64,000 nucleotides of DNA, from NCBI RefSeq assembly GCF_021130785.1, contig NW_025778013.1, positions 1-64,000 of the forward strand, read 5' to 3'. Source of the DNA: Homalodisca vitripennis. Its lineage: Eukaryota; Arthropoda; Insecta; Hemiptera; Cicadellidae. Position numbers and translations under genes: made by a program. The notes beneath the pieces were generated by a model, which did not search any database, was not told the origin of the DNA, and saw only the letters and a program-made list of their open reading frames with translations. Positions 47,911 through 59,010 of this stretch are shown one piece after another (the first letter of the stretch is position 1; each line of letters starts with the position of its first letter).

Positions 47911-50075
47911 TTTTATACTAAACATTGTAATAAACGTGAGTAGTAACTTAAGCGTGACTTCCAGAATACAAAAATAATTGAGGAGTGATCCAATCATAAT
48001 GAATAGAAAAATCATTGGTGATATTACTAATTTTTTTTATCGAAAGAAACATTTTTAATTACTTGATAAATAGTAATTAACCAAAACTTCAGCTATGAAG
48101 AGCGTCTAGGAATGCTAATATAAACGGTAACATTGATTTTGTTAGAAATAATTCTTTTACATTAAAACATATTAGTCACAAACTGAGCTATCGGTTTTCA
48201 GATGCAGGTCTTTAAGAAAACCTTTCGGAGTTTACGACAAATAGAACGTTGTTTATTAGATTACTAAGTGTAATAAGAGACAATTTGAGAAGCATTAAAT
48301 GATTTTTTGATATTTTAAAGCAGAATACTTGTAATAATTAGACTAAATAAAGCTTAATTCAACAAAGGTATATGGGATTTTTAAATTTTGTATATGTATT
48401 AGGACTGGAGGCATTGTCACGTTTATTTGTAATAAAATAATATCTAAAATATAGCACGTTTTATATATCATGAATATATTTTAAATTATACTATAGTAAA
48501 ATGTTTTTTCCGGTCTTTTTAAAATTCTGTAAGTAAATCTCAAACTTATCCTCAGCAGCTTTAAACTATTTTAATTTATATTAAAAATTAGTATTATTAT
48601 TATTAAATCTTTAGGTGATAATAGTAGTTACGGTTTTTTATGATTTTAGGTATTTATGTCACTTCGGCTATGCTTTTATACGATAAAATATTCAACAGAA
48701 AATTATAACACCATATTGAATGTTACTTCTAATACTAATTTTACACAAAAAAGTATAAATTCCTGCTTAAAATACAGGTGATTGTTTAAAGGTTTTGCTG
48801 TAATTGTTAGTAAAAATATAAATAATATAACAATTTAAAACTTAGAGACATGTTATTGAAACAAAATAAGTGTAAAAATATATGACTCGTAATACCTCTT
48901 TTATATGAGGTACGGTTCATAGGTTAGAGATTTTACGGCTGACCTAACTTCTGTTAGGTTTTAATTATGAACTTTGCTCGTAAAGGTAATGTCCTGGAGA
49001 GATAATGTTTATTTCCGTACATATATGGCAGAATATTAACTGAAAAATTACTTGTAAAGAAATCGTTCAGATTATATAAATGTTAAAAAAACGCAGATCG
49101 TTCTTCAGAAACAATTATTTAGTTAAAACTGCTTTCTTTGATAACAGTTGAGTTTACAAAGACTAAATTAAAACGAGTTCCGCTGACCTCACGTGTTGCA
49201 ATCCTTTGATATTTGTTGGAAAATGTCTATTCGTTCTATTAAAATTCGTCATTAAAACCATTCTTAACAAATATACCGTTGTATTAATACTGTTTATAGT
49301 AGTATGTATTCAGATTACTGTGTGTTCTAACAATAAATGTAACAACATAATTGTTTGAGATGTAACCGCTACTAAGACATGCATATCCTACCACGAACTC
49401 TGAATGCAGTGAAAACAATAGGGAATGCTTTTATGTATAGCTTGATTAGAAATAAACCTTTTTTGTAAAGTAGAATACGAGGCTAAATATTCTATAATAT
49501 TCATTTCATCTGAGCTACTATCGATATATCCGAATAGAAAACTTTAATTTGATGTACTATTCGATATATTCTCTCGTTTCATATTGTCTGCTAACTCCTT
49601 ATGGACCGTCCCTTGATAGGATGAAAAATAAGGTATTTTATCAAAGGGATTGTAGTTATTTACCTATAGTATTAATGTGCAATGTTATGATGCTATCACA
49701 GTAATGTTTCAAGAGATATAAAGTTGTAATTTTACGACCTGACTCAGTTGTCAGTTGTAGTGTATTTGAATTAATTTCAATTTATAATACTCATGTTGGC
49801 CTTTTATTCATTCGCAATTACGTTTAATAATAGAAACTGTAAAAAATATTACTATTCTTCTTAACAATAATGTGATTCGTTTTTTATTCTATTTGGAATG
49901 ACAAAAATAGGTTTTAACATCTCAAAACGTGTCAATTATTGTGATAACTGCAGTAGGATGTAGATCCTAACCTGGTAAATAGCTTAAAAAAGACGTCTTA
50001 AAACATCCCAAATTAATGAGAAAGTGTGTAATGTTAACTTAAAATCCATCGTAATATACACAACAAAATATCTAA
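47910..50075. other. AT-rich DNA, nothing recognised
   Basis: No supported gene. A stretch at 48,900-49,000 (GGTTAGAGATTTTACGGCTG) is slightly less AT-rich but unidentified. Confidence 0.35.
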
Positions 50076-50184
50076 CCAGGCCGTGAGGTGCAGCGTACAA
50101 GGAAGTAGTAGCCAACATGTTTAATTCTGTGTGCTTAAATTGTTGTAACACATGCCATTCATTCAAAATTGTTTATAAAAGAGT

Positions 50185-50405
50185 AGAGGTAGATCCCCTC
50201 TTAAGGCTTATTACGCCCATTCTCATGGGCTTCCGACCTGTGCGGGGGTTTTATTATACAGAATAAGGAAAAGAGTCAAAGGTCATTGGTACTGACAAAC
50301 ACTGTGTCTGGTCACACACAGGTTATGAAGCTGTGCTCTCTTTCTGTGTCAGATCCAAAGCGCAAAGTCCTATACCGTGTGGTTATCGACTTTAGCAATA
50401 CCAGT
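50185..50405 (-). mobile_element. tRNA-Leu-related SINE, diverged
   Basis: Ortholog of the SINE at 39,190: GACCTGTGCGGGGGTTTTAT, GGTCATTGGTACTGACAAAC, GGTTATCGACTTTAGC. Confidence 0.65.
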
Positions 50406-50425
50406 TAATATTTTTAACATTGGTT

Positions 50426-50428
<3 letters not shown>

Positions 50429-50487
<59 letters not shown>
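50429..50487. repeat. (TA)n microsatellite
   Basis: About 29 TA repeats, absent from the equivalent site at 39,435. Confidence 0.95.
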
Positions 50488-50490
<3 letters not shown>

Positions 50491-50701
50491 CTTGTATATT
50501 ATATGATTTTACAGATAAATGTGTCTGTTCCATTATATACTTATAACGTAGTACGTATTATTTACGTAGTTTTACTCTCCACTCTTCAACTTTAGGATAC
50601 TAAAAAATTGCTAATTATAATTAATCTAGTTATTTTCAAGTCAGGAATATGTTCCAGTGTCCATCATATATTTTTGGAGTGTTTAATTGCCAAATGCAAA
50701 A

Positions 50702-50703
<2 letters not shown>

Positions 50704-50770
<67 letters not shown>
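50704..50770. repeat. (TA)n microsatellite
   Basis: About 33 TA repeats. The equivalent site at 39,642 has only a few bases. Confidence 0.95.
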
Positions 50771-50774
<4 letters not shown>

Positions 50775-51254
50775 ATGTTAAGTATGAATTTAAAAACTTT
50801 AACTGAAATACTCTAATCGTAACTAAGGAATTGGCTTTTTTGTATAATTGTTTGTGTTATGAGTGTCAACGTTTTTATGAATATTTTTGTCTATCTACAC
50901 ATGGACTTTTATTTTCCATAAAAAGTCGATAAATTATATTGGGTCTTCAGATCTTTGAATTGAATGAATAAAAATTATTTATCCCAATAGAAAAAACAGT
51001 GTTTCATAAGTTTTAACAAGTTCCACCATGTTATTGTATGTGTGGAATATAAAATTTGTGAATTGATTAGTTTTATGTTTTTATTTTAAAAGAGTTATAG
51101 GTTCAAAATGTAACAGTACATTAGTGACTTCATCTTAATTCAGTAAAAATATTTTATTTTTATATCTAAAACAACGTAATATTTGAGAGTCAAGTGGCTA
51201 AATACTGTTTACTTAAAAATATCTCAAAGTATTTACTTAATGGAAGAGGTTCCT

Positions 51255-51620
51255 CAAGATCGCATTAGGCGAAAGCCTTTACGTCCTGTACGGATGAGGT
51301 CAAAGCCTTTTTAAGCCAAACATAGAGTATATAACAGCTCCTTATATATAACCTTCTCTAACATGGTTTTTTATTTAATAAATACCACATTTATGATTGG
51401 ATGTGTCACATTTCATCTTTTTTTTTATACAATATTTTACTTTTATAACTTGCTGTATAATATTAAAGTGATCATGTGTTAAAGTACAGGAGGGTAATAG
51501 ATTTTAACTATACAAAAGAAGAGTTCATTAAGCCAGTGCGACAACCCTACTAGTGTTATAACAGAGGTTTGATAACTTCATATTAGATATGAAAATAATT
51601 TACATGCTGTCAATCGTTTA
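51255..51620 (+). repeat. Conserved leader blocks of unit A
   Basis: GCATTAGGCGAAAGCC with a TTACGTCCTG stretch, then AAGTACAGGAGGGTAATAG and GCCAGTGCGACAACCCTACT. The order matches 43,075-43,440 and, more loosely, 7,390-7,740. Confidence 0.65.
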
Positions 51621-51799
51621 CAAGAGTTAATAACTGAAGGTAAACCACCTCAGACTATTTAAAAATTATATAAAATTATATTTATTCTTTAACATCTCAC
51701 CGATATTTGTAGTTATTTTTTGTTTATTTATTAACATGGTAACTTATTTACCAAATAACAATACAATTGCAGTTTAAGAGCACTGCAATGTAGACTACT

Positions 51800-53060
51800 T
51801 GAATTATATACATCAAAGCGAAAACACTAATCAAATCTACGAGGTGTTTTTTAGTTACAGATATACTAATTAACAATAAAATGTCACCGAATAGTGTCTG
51901 TTGATATTATATCCAAGCGATAATAAGTTATCACATCAACCAATCTCTAGGATAGTAAACATAATCGTATTATTTTTTTATTTTGGATTTATGTGTATGA
52001 ATAATCATAACAAAAATAGGTTTAATTTTATGTTATTAGTCGTAGCGTAAACAGGCAATTGAAGGTAACGACTAAAATAAAAATTATAAACATAAACAGC
52101 TGTCTATATATTTTTAAATCCATGGAAACCTCAAAGGTCAGGTATTTCAATGTTTTTGATTAGTTAAGAAGTGCTGTTAACAAAATTCGATGATTTCTTA
52201 CTATGTTGTGTTGGGGAAGCATGATCAAGAACAAGATGCGATTATAAAGCATTACAAGGGCCAGGACATTTCATAGTACATTTTCATATTCAAAGCTGCT
52301 CAACGCGCATGACGTGGAAAATCTACACCAAGAGTTCGATTGCAAAGACCAGGATCAGCACAAGGACTTAGAGATGAGTTACTTAATTATTTATAAATCA
52401 AAGTTTATGCTCTCAGTATTCGTCTTACCAAAAGCAATTTATATCTTAGTTTTTTCGATTATTAATCACAGCAAAAGGGTAAAAGTGTACCAGTGTAATA
52501 ATAAAATGTTAGAAATTGAAAGGATTTCCTTAGATTTTAAGACATATTAAAATACGTTTATTACTTGTTTCGTGAAGTCAGTTATATATGTATAACTTTT
52601 TTCAACAAATAATAAGAACGTGTGATTTAGGGTTTTTAATTCTTTTAGTACTCTAAGCTTACAAAAAGAATCAGTTTACAATGTACTACATTACCTTGCA
52701 ATTTTTCTTTTAAGATCCATTCATACATATATTTAAAAAGTATAAAGATTACTAAGAGAATTATTTACTTTCAAATCTCTAAAGAGACTTTTAAGCATTT
52801 GTTAGCGGGGTACATATTTAAAATAAGTTAAAATTAGTGAATGGTAACTGAATTAGGATTAAAATATAAACATTTCTCGCGTTAAATAGTATAAAACTCA
52901 ATAATTAAATAACGATATTCTTCAGATTTGTAGAGACATATAGTGTATCATTTTCAATTTATCCAATTAATTACTGGGATTACCACTAGAGCTCTATTCT
53001 AATTTACAAGAAATTAAAAATTAATTAGGTATTGAAATGATACAGTAATAGGAACAACTT
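51800..53060 (+). repeat. Array unit A, copy 4
   Basis: Box a (51,990-52,060, TTATTAGTCGTAGCG), box b (52,118, ATCCATGGAAACCTCAAAGG), box c (52,285-52,400, CACCAAGAGTTCGATTGCAA, ACCAGGATCAGCACAAGGAC and GATGAGTTACTTAATT), hairpin (52,637) and h (52,970-53,010, CCACTAGAGCTCTATTC). The 78-codon frame at 52,314 crosses box c but has no counterpart in the other units. Confidence 0.75.
52637..52672 (+). repeat. Array hairpin, copy 13
   Basis: CTTTTAGTACTC pairs with GCTTACAAAAAG, with a T-A outer stem. Confidence 0.6.
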
Positions 53061-53089
53061 GTGATTATTGAGAAAAGGAAAAATTTTAC

Positions 53090-53250
53090 AATTTAAATTA
53101 CTCATTGGTCTAATCTTTGGGATATGTTTTGCGTAATTTGAGTCGGCGAGTAAACTGAGTCGGTTAACTGACTTGGAGAGATGAAACATTACTCAGTGAG
53201 AACTCGGACTGCGTGAGTAATGAAGCGGGGAGAGCTGATGTGTTTTCTCA
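53090..53250 (+). repeat. Conserved block with ATTACTCA hairpin, copy 2
   Basis: ATTACTCA and TGAGTAAT pair perfectly (8 bases) around a loop of about 18. The surrounding GAGTCGGCGAGTAAACTGAG is shared with 45,065-45,225. Confidence 0.65.
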
Positions 53251-54543
53251 TGAAAAACATACAGCTAAGTCTTTTATATACACTAGATACTAAATCAGCC
53301 AAAAGATTTGTATGCATTAGACCACTAAATAAATTAGCTTTATATAGTTAGCAATGTCCATTATTTAATATAAAAAAACATTTAAAAAGTCTGACTAACC
53401 TTACAACATAATATACATGTTCCCTTTTAGTAACAAACTTAATATTGTTTGGAAATGAAACAACCGAGAGTTACAAGCTAATAATACGCTGTTCTAAATT
53501 TAATTATACTTTTCAGTGAAATATTTTGATAATACACATTTAGTACGATGCTACTCATTCATCTTGAAAAACCCTCGAGACTCCTCGTTTCTCACTTTTT
53601 GCTGTACATTGACACTTAAGCTGCAATCCGAAAGAGTAAAACATTAATTAATATGTATCAGAAGACTCAACATTAGTTAAAGGCTACAGCTAGTGTGGTA
53701 ATGTAGACATAGTAATTTATTGTTATATACTTGGTGTTTATGTTTAAGTATTGTCACTGATAAGCTAAATATGAATAGAATTTTCTGTGATTTATTTATG
53801 ACACTCTCAGTTAGGAAATCTCATTTTGTGGCTATGATTGTGATTTTCAAGATACAGAAAATGACCGAATACGTGGATTAGTTGGAAGGATAGGATAGCT
53901 CTTCTTTCACCCTCCACATTTCTTTATGTTAATTACTTAAAAAGGTAATTTGAGGTACTCAGTATGAGTATACATATATTTTTATTTTAAAGTAAAACAT
54001 TTAAAAATATTTTTGAGCTTTGTCTACAAACAGGTATTATTTAAATTTTTCGTATAAAACATCGGAGTAATCCAGATCACGTAACAGCCTACGTAAAGAA
54101 TGTAATGAGTAAATCGCATCAAATACCATTTAAATTTAATTTGAATTTTAATGTAATATTTAAATTAATAGTCAGGTTGTCCTGTTAGGAAACTTCAGAA
54201 AAGAGATATATCAATCTCTTAGATGATAGGCTTCGCCAATGCTACGATGAGTAATTGCTAAACGAGCCGCGAAAATATACATGACTTATGATTAAAAGCT
54301 TATAAAATATTACTGCTTAAATATTTCTAACTATATTATGCAGAATAAACTATGGCCAAACGTTATAGAAAGCTAGTATATATTTTCATTTAAGCTATTG
54401 CAAATGGTAGTGGTTTAAATAATTAATTTCAAATACAAGATTTTTTATCAATTTCCGTAACAATTGGTCTTTTGGTAGATATATATATTTTTTTGTATAA
54501 TTTTTCTTCTCAGAATTAGTATATTAAAACATCCCAACCAAAC

Positions 54544-54570
<27 letters not shown>
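54544..54570. repeat. (TA)n microsatellite
   Basis: About 13 TA repeats followed by TTTA repeats. Confidence 0.9.
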
Positions 54571-54574
<4 letters not shown>

Positions 54575-54844
54575 TTATTTATGTTAAATTTGTTATTAGC
54601 TTGTTTTAACATACTAATTCTGAGGATATTTTTAACAGAGAAAATTAGCAACATTTCTTGAATGGTACTACCTCGTAATAGAATTGTTTATCTTTTTATA
54701 CGTAGATACAAAGTAAAGTCTTTTTTAGCTTTAAATACTATAAAATTACGATTATTATTCTAACTATACCTTAATATCATAATTACAGCTTTAAATAATC
54801 TAAAAATATATAACAATTTAGGTATAATTTTACATGCGAATGAT

Positions 54845-55045
54845 GAGTTTATCTCCAGTTAACCTTCCTCATACGTGTAGCGTTTGAAATCTGATGCTGT
54901 TGCAGACTTGACTCCTAAAATCTGGATTCATGTTCGTCTGAAGGGATACAAATATAAGCTGCGATGAATAACGAAGAAGCTCAAAAGAACCCCCTGCAAA
55001 GTTTCGACATCAGAGGCATCCAGATAAGTGCAATATAGGTTAGAA
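54845..55045 (+). repeat. Conserved box j, copy 4
   Basis: TAACCTTCCTCATACGTGTA, GAAATCTGATGCTGTTGCAG, CCTAAAATCTGGATTCATGT, TTTCGACATCAGAGGCATCC. Confidence 0.7.
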
Positions 55046-55269
55046 GAGGTATTCTCATCTAATAAAAATTAATTAGAAATACGAAAAATGTCATATCGAA
55101 AACCATACTTAAAATATAATATTTGTTCATGTACAACATAATCAAATATTCTTTAAAATTTGATTGTAAATGGTTTGCAATGTTTTATTTAAAAATGAAA
55201 CAACCTCATTTGGAGTTATTTTATAACTGTTGGTAACAAAGCGTATACTTTAGTTTTTATTCAGTTTAA

Positions 55270-56520
55270 ATAAGTAATCTTTCCCCCTAAATGCCCAGGG
55301 GGGATTTTTAAAAAGTAACCATTCCAAAATAGTATTATTAAAATATATCATAATATTTAAATTGTGACATATATAGTTTTCTCTATAGAATGTATGTGTG
55401 TGGGTGATTAGATAAGTAGAGATTTATTTCTTATTAGTAGTATCCTTGACATAAAAAGGCAACAAAATATAAAAGAATGAGAAAGGCATATGAAATATAT
55501 CAAACCGTTTTAAAACAATCATTATTTAATATCCATAGAAACAAAAAAGTTCTGATATTTTAACATTTTTGAACATTAAATACTCTTGCGAGTTTTTTTT
55601 ATCATTTCCAAAGTCAGATAATCACCACATGTAGTACAATGTGATGGTCAGTACCAGGACTTACAAGGCTGTTACTTCTATTATTGAGTAATCACAATTT
55701 CTCCTAATAATGACTCTTGATACCCAAAGCAGTTTACATTTAAATTTAGTGAGTAATAAATGCAACACAAAACACTAGACCAGTTCATATGAAACGAAGA
55801 CCTTATTCGAAAGCAAAAAAAATTTTATATCTGTTATTTCGTGGGATTTCCCTTTATTTTGCAAAGATTGTCACTGTTCACAAATTTTTTCTCCTTATTG
55901 AAAAGCTACTAAACTTGTGTTTTGGGTTGTTTTAATCCTCTCTGTGCCGAAAGCGTGCAGGGAGAATCGGTTTCAATCATATGGAAAATCATCAGCAGTT
56001 ACAGCAGTTTAGGATCGGTTTAACATAGTTGATAAAGAATAATTAATTTGTTATGAGAAGGAGTTTCTAACTTACGTCTTCCAGCAACTTTATGGATGTT
56101 TTATTAGACTAAATATTTAATTTATTTGAAATTAGTGTCTTTGACTTGACTAACATTAATAATACCCAAGTAGAACATGTTTTTTTAACTAATTAAACTT
56201 AATACGGTTTCAAAATTTTGTGCAGAAAAATACAGTTTATAATTCCTTACTTATTCAGTTAGTTAAGTAAACATACAGCAGAGCACGCATTCATAGTATA
56301 AGAGAGAAAATATAGCAAACTAAAATGATACATTAATACACATTTTAAATTAAAATTCATTTCTATCTTCTAATAGTCACCTCCCTGAAACGAATAATAA
56401 TTTAACTTTGTGTCATGGCAAACTAGACTAAATCATTCAGATACCAAAATGGGTCAGCTGAACTTCTAAATTGAGTGGACACCATTGTGAAGTAAACCAT
56501 TACCAGAATGACTTTCTGTA
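55270..56520 (+). repeat. Array unit B, copy 3
   Basis: Box a region (55,390-55,500), box b (55,526, ATCCATAGAAACAAAAAAGT), box c (55,600-55,690), hairpin (55,931), h (56,270-56,315, AGCAGAGCACGCATTC) and i (56,450-56,520, GGTCAGCTGAACTTCTAAAT). After the hairpin it follows the 24,064 unit, not the 47,656 unit. Confidence 0.75.
55931..55970 (+). repeat. Array hairpin, copy 14
   Basis: CTCTCTGTGCC pairs with GCGTGCAGGGAG. Nearly identical to copy 12. Confidence 0.7.
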
Positions 56521-57180
56521 AACTTCTTTAGTAATGTTAATTTTCTAACAGTATCAATATATTTCAAAACTTATAAAATAAGTAGGCTATACTTTTAATT
56601 TATTTATTCTTTATTCTAAGTCATACATTACTGGTTTTATTTCTGAGACTAACATTTTAATTACATCAGATTATAAAGCATTTATTAATGGTCAGACATT
56701 ATTATTTTTATCCTAATACATTTGATTTATTTACTGAAATAAAAAAATTTTAATAAATTGCGTTGTGTCACATGGTTAACAGTGAACTGCTACATTGTTA
56801 ATTTTAAATTTAACAATTTATACATTTTGAAGTTTTAAAATGAAATAAAAATTTCAATAAATGTTTGGGGATTACCTTTAAATACAAATTCGCATGTTTT
56901 CTTTGTACCTAAGTAATTGACATATCAAACTTAGTTAAATCTGTTCGGTAAGTTTAACGTGACTATTAAACATCAAAAATGTTCTATTTATAATATAAAC
57001 TTAAATATGATTATTCATGAATTATAGTTATGTTATTTGCTGAATAATTTTTTTAATTTAAACGTACATATTATAGAATAATTAACAAAAGTATAAAATT
57101 TTATGACAAATAGTGCCCCTGAATATTGTGTGTAAACAATAATAATGTAGCAAATAAATCATAACTGATTCGGGGGACAA
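56520..57180. other. AT-rich DNA, nothing recognised
   Basis: No supported gene. The composition is very AT-rich. Confidence 0.4.
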
Positions 57181-58345
57181 TCCTCAATAAAATGTTTATA
57201 ATTATGTTTTATTCACACGTTTGCCTCCTTAAAATGTATGTGATGGGGTAGTCAGATAACAAGCGTTCTGTTTAGTGTTGGTAGTAGTCGTGACGTCAGC
57301 AATAAAAAGCGACAGGTGAGACTTAAGCAGCAGTTTACATAAAATATTATCTTATATCCATGGAAACAACACAGCATTTAAATAACTAAATATTTTAAAT
57401 AATTCTAAAGTGTTATGTCGCCTCAATTTTCAACATTGTTCAATTCACAACAAGCCCCGGAAATACCACTAGGAACACGGCGGGACAGCCAGAAGCAGGA
57501 CCAGGATCAGGATTTACTTGGATGAGTTACTTTCACTCTTTATTAATCAAAATTATTTTACTCCCTATCTCTAGTTACCCAAAGGAATTCTTGTCCTATT
57601 TTAAAAGACTATTAATCACAGCTCAAAGCACTGGAACCGTTCATCGGTATTGCTAACAGTAGTACAAATTAAATATAGTTAACACAATTCATTTTTATGT
57701 TTCGTGTAAAAGCCACTAATTTGTGTTTGGTGTTGTGTATAATCCTCTCAGTACTCATAGAGTACAGAGAGAATCAGGTATCATTATTTCATTGCAGATA
57801 CACTCCTCCAAATATTTTGGGAATTTTCAAATAGTTTTATTAAAAATATTTATACATCCGTTTATGAGACATTTTCAACTTTACAGTTTTATGGAAATCT
57901 TTTTAGAATTTCTAGAAAGCAAAATATTTGTAATGAAGTGAAATTAGTTAATTATTTTAATTTATTATATTAAAACTATAACATGTGTTTCATTAGTAAA
58001 AGTTAATAATTTAAATTTATTGCTAGAAGTTTATAATTATTATAATTATTTATAAATATGTGCTAGAAGTTTTAACTCATTCTATTAGTTACTGAAATTC
58101 ACGCCAGATCTCTCTTCCACAGTAAAAGAGGAAATTAAGTGTCTTATTAAATTTATACTGTGTTAACAATGTCTAATTAAATTCCAATATTACATTTAAA
58201 TATTGAATTTTATCTGTATACCTAATAATAATTTAATTTGTGCTTCATGATTAAATATGAATATATCGTTTTGGAGAATAATGCTTGAGCTAAAATCGAG
58301 GGGGGAGAACCTGCTGGTTTTAACCATTGCCTGAATAACCGAATC
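57180..58345 (+). repeat. Array unit C, copy 3
   Basis: Box a (57,232-57,330, GTAGTCGTGACGTCAGCAAT), intact box b (57,355, ATCCATGGAAACAACACAGC), box c (57,420-57,540, CCACTAGGAACACGGCGGGA and GATGAGTTACTTTCACT), hairpin (57,740), h (58,085-58,135, CGCCAGATCTCTCTTCCACA) and i (58,265-58,340). It provides the empty site for the transposon in unit C copy 2. Confidence 0.8.
57740..57775 (+). repeat. Array hairpin, copy 15 (best stem)
   Basis: CTCTCAGTACTC pairs with GAGTACAGAGAG: 12 positions, one A-A mismatch, loop ATA. Confidence 0.75.
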
Positions 58346-58429
58346 ACACCGAATAAAAATATTTTGCTTTGTCGGTAAATACATGTTATATATATATATT
58401 TACCTAAATAAAAATGTTTAACAAATCTG

Positions 58430-59010
58430 TTATATTTTTTACTAAAGCACGGCTTACAGACTTTTGAAATTTTTTCACTGTGATCGATATTGGAAGTAAG
58501 ATGGACAGATCATTTTGACATCCAATTGTTGTAAATCTGTAGAAGGGAAGTTGTAATCAGAAATACAGTTTCAGACAGATAGAGTTAGAAAGAGTGAGAT
58601 GGAGACACAGTGGGAAGGTAATAGACTCAGTGGGGTTCCTCGCTCTGAGTTGGCATGTTACTTATGTTACGTCTTTTGGTTTGAAATCTAAAGTACGAGA
58701 AATAACAATCTCGGATCAAACTCACATTGCTCTAAACAATTTGTGGGATATCCTTAGCAGAAATTTCTCTTATTCATAAAGCTGATGGTATTTACACATT
58801 CCTTTAGTTTGTGATAATGCAAAGTGCAGACAATAATAATTTATAATAATACGACATAAATAAAAATTGTTTTAGGACCATTTCACATGGAGAATCAGTG
58901 AATTTGCACTAGAAAAGTATAATTATTTCACATAGGAAATTTTTCAGAAGTAAGATTGGTTTTTTATAGTTGTCATATTCTTACATTTAAGTGTTCTGTA
59001 GAAACATTCT
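58430..59010 (+). repeat. Conserved box 6 with flanks, copy 3
   Basis: Leader TACTAAAGCACGGCTTACAG, box 6 at 58,553-58,690 (GAGATGGAGACACAGTGGGA, GACTCAGTGGGGTTCCTCGC), trailer TCAGAAGTAAGATTGG. Same order as 16,775-17,310. It is the last array element recognised in the window. Confidence 0.7.

Larger units (their letters stand above)
50076..55967 (+). repeat. Higher-order duplication 2, copy 2
   Basis: Collinear with 39,078-47,692 but lacking the 2 kb tandem duplication and the 0.76 kb element, so it retains the ancestral arrangement. Two TA microsatellites have expanded here and are absent from the other copy. Confidence 0.85.

Noticed and set aside
50377..50595. Frame with a long Tyr-Ile repeat
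   Set aside because: It is the translation of a TA microsatellite.
52314..52550. 78-codon frame in unit A copy 4
   Set aside because: Not present in the homologous units at 12,640, 33,680 and 43,640.
63..57775. Array hairpins as microRNA precursors
   Set aside because: The stems are only about 10-12 pairs and do not extend into the flanks, too short for a usual precursor.
1..59010. CRISPR-like array
   Set aside because: Units are kilobases long, diverged and unevenly spaced in AT-rich eukaryotic DNA.
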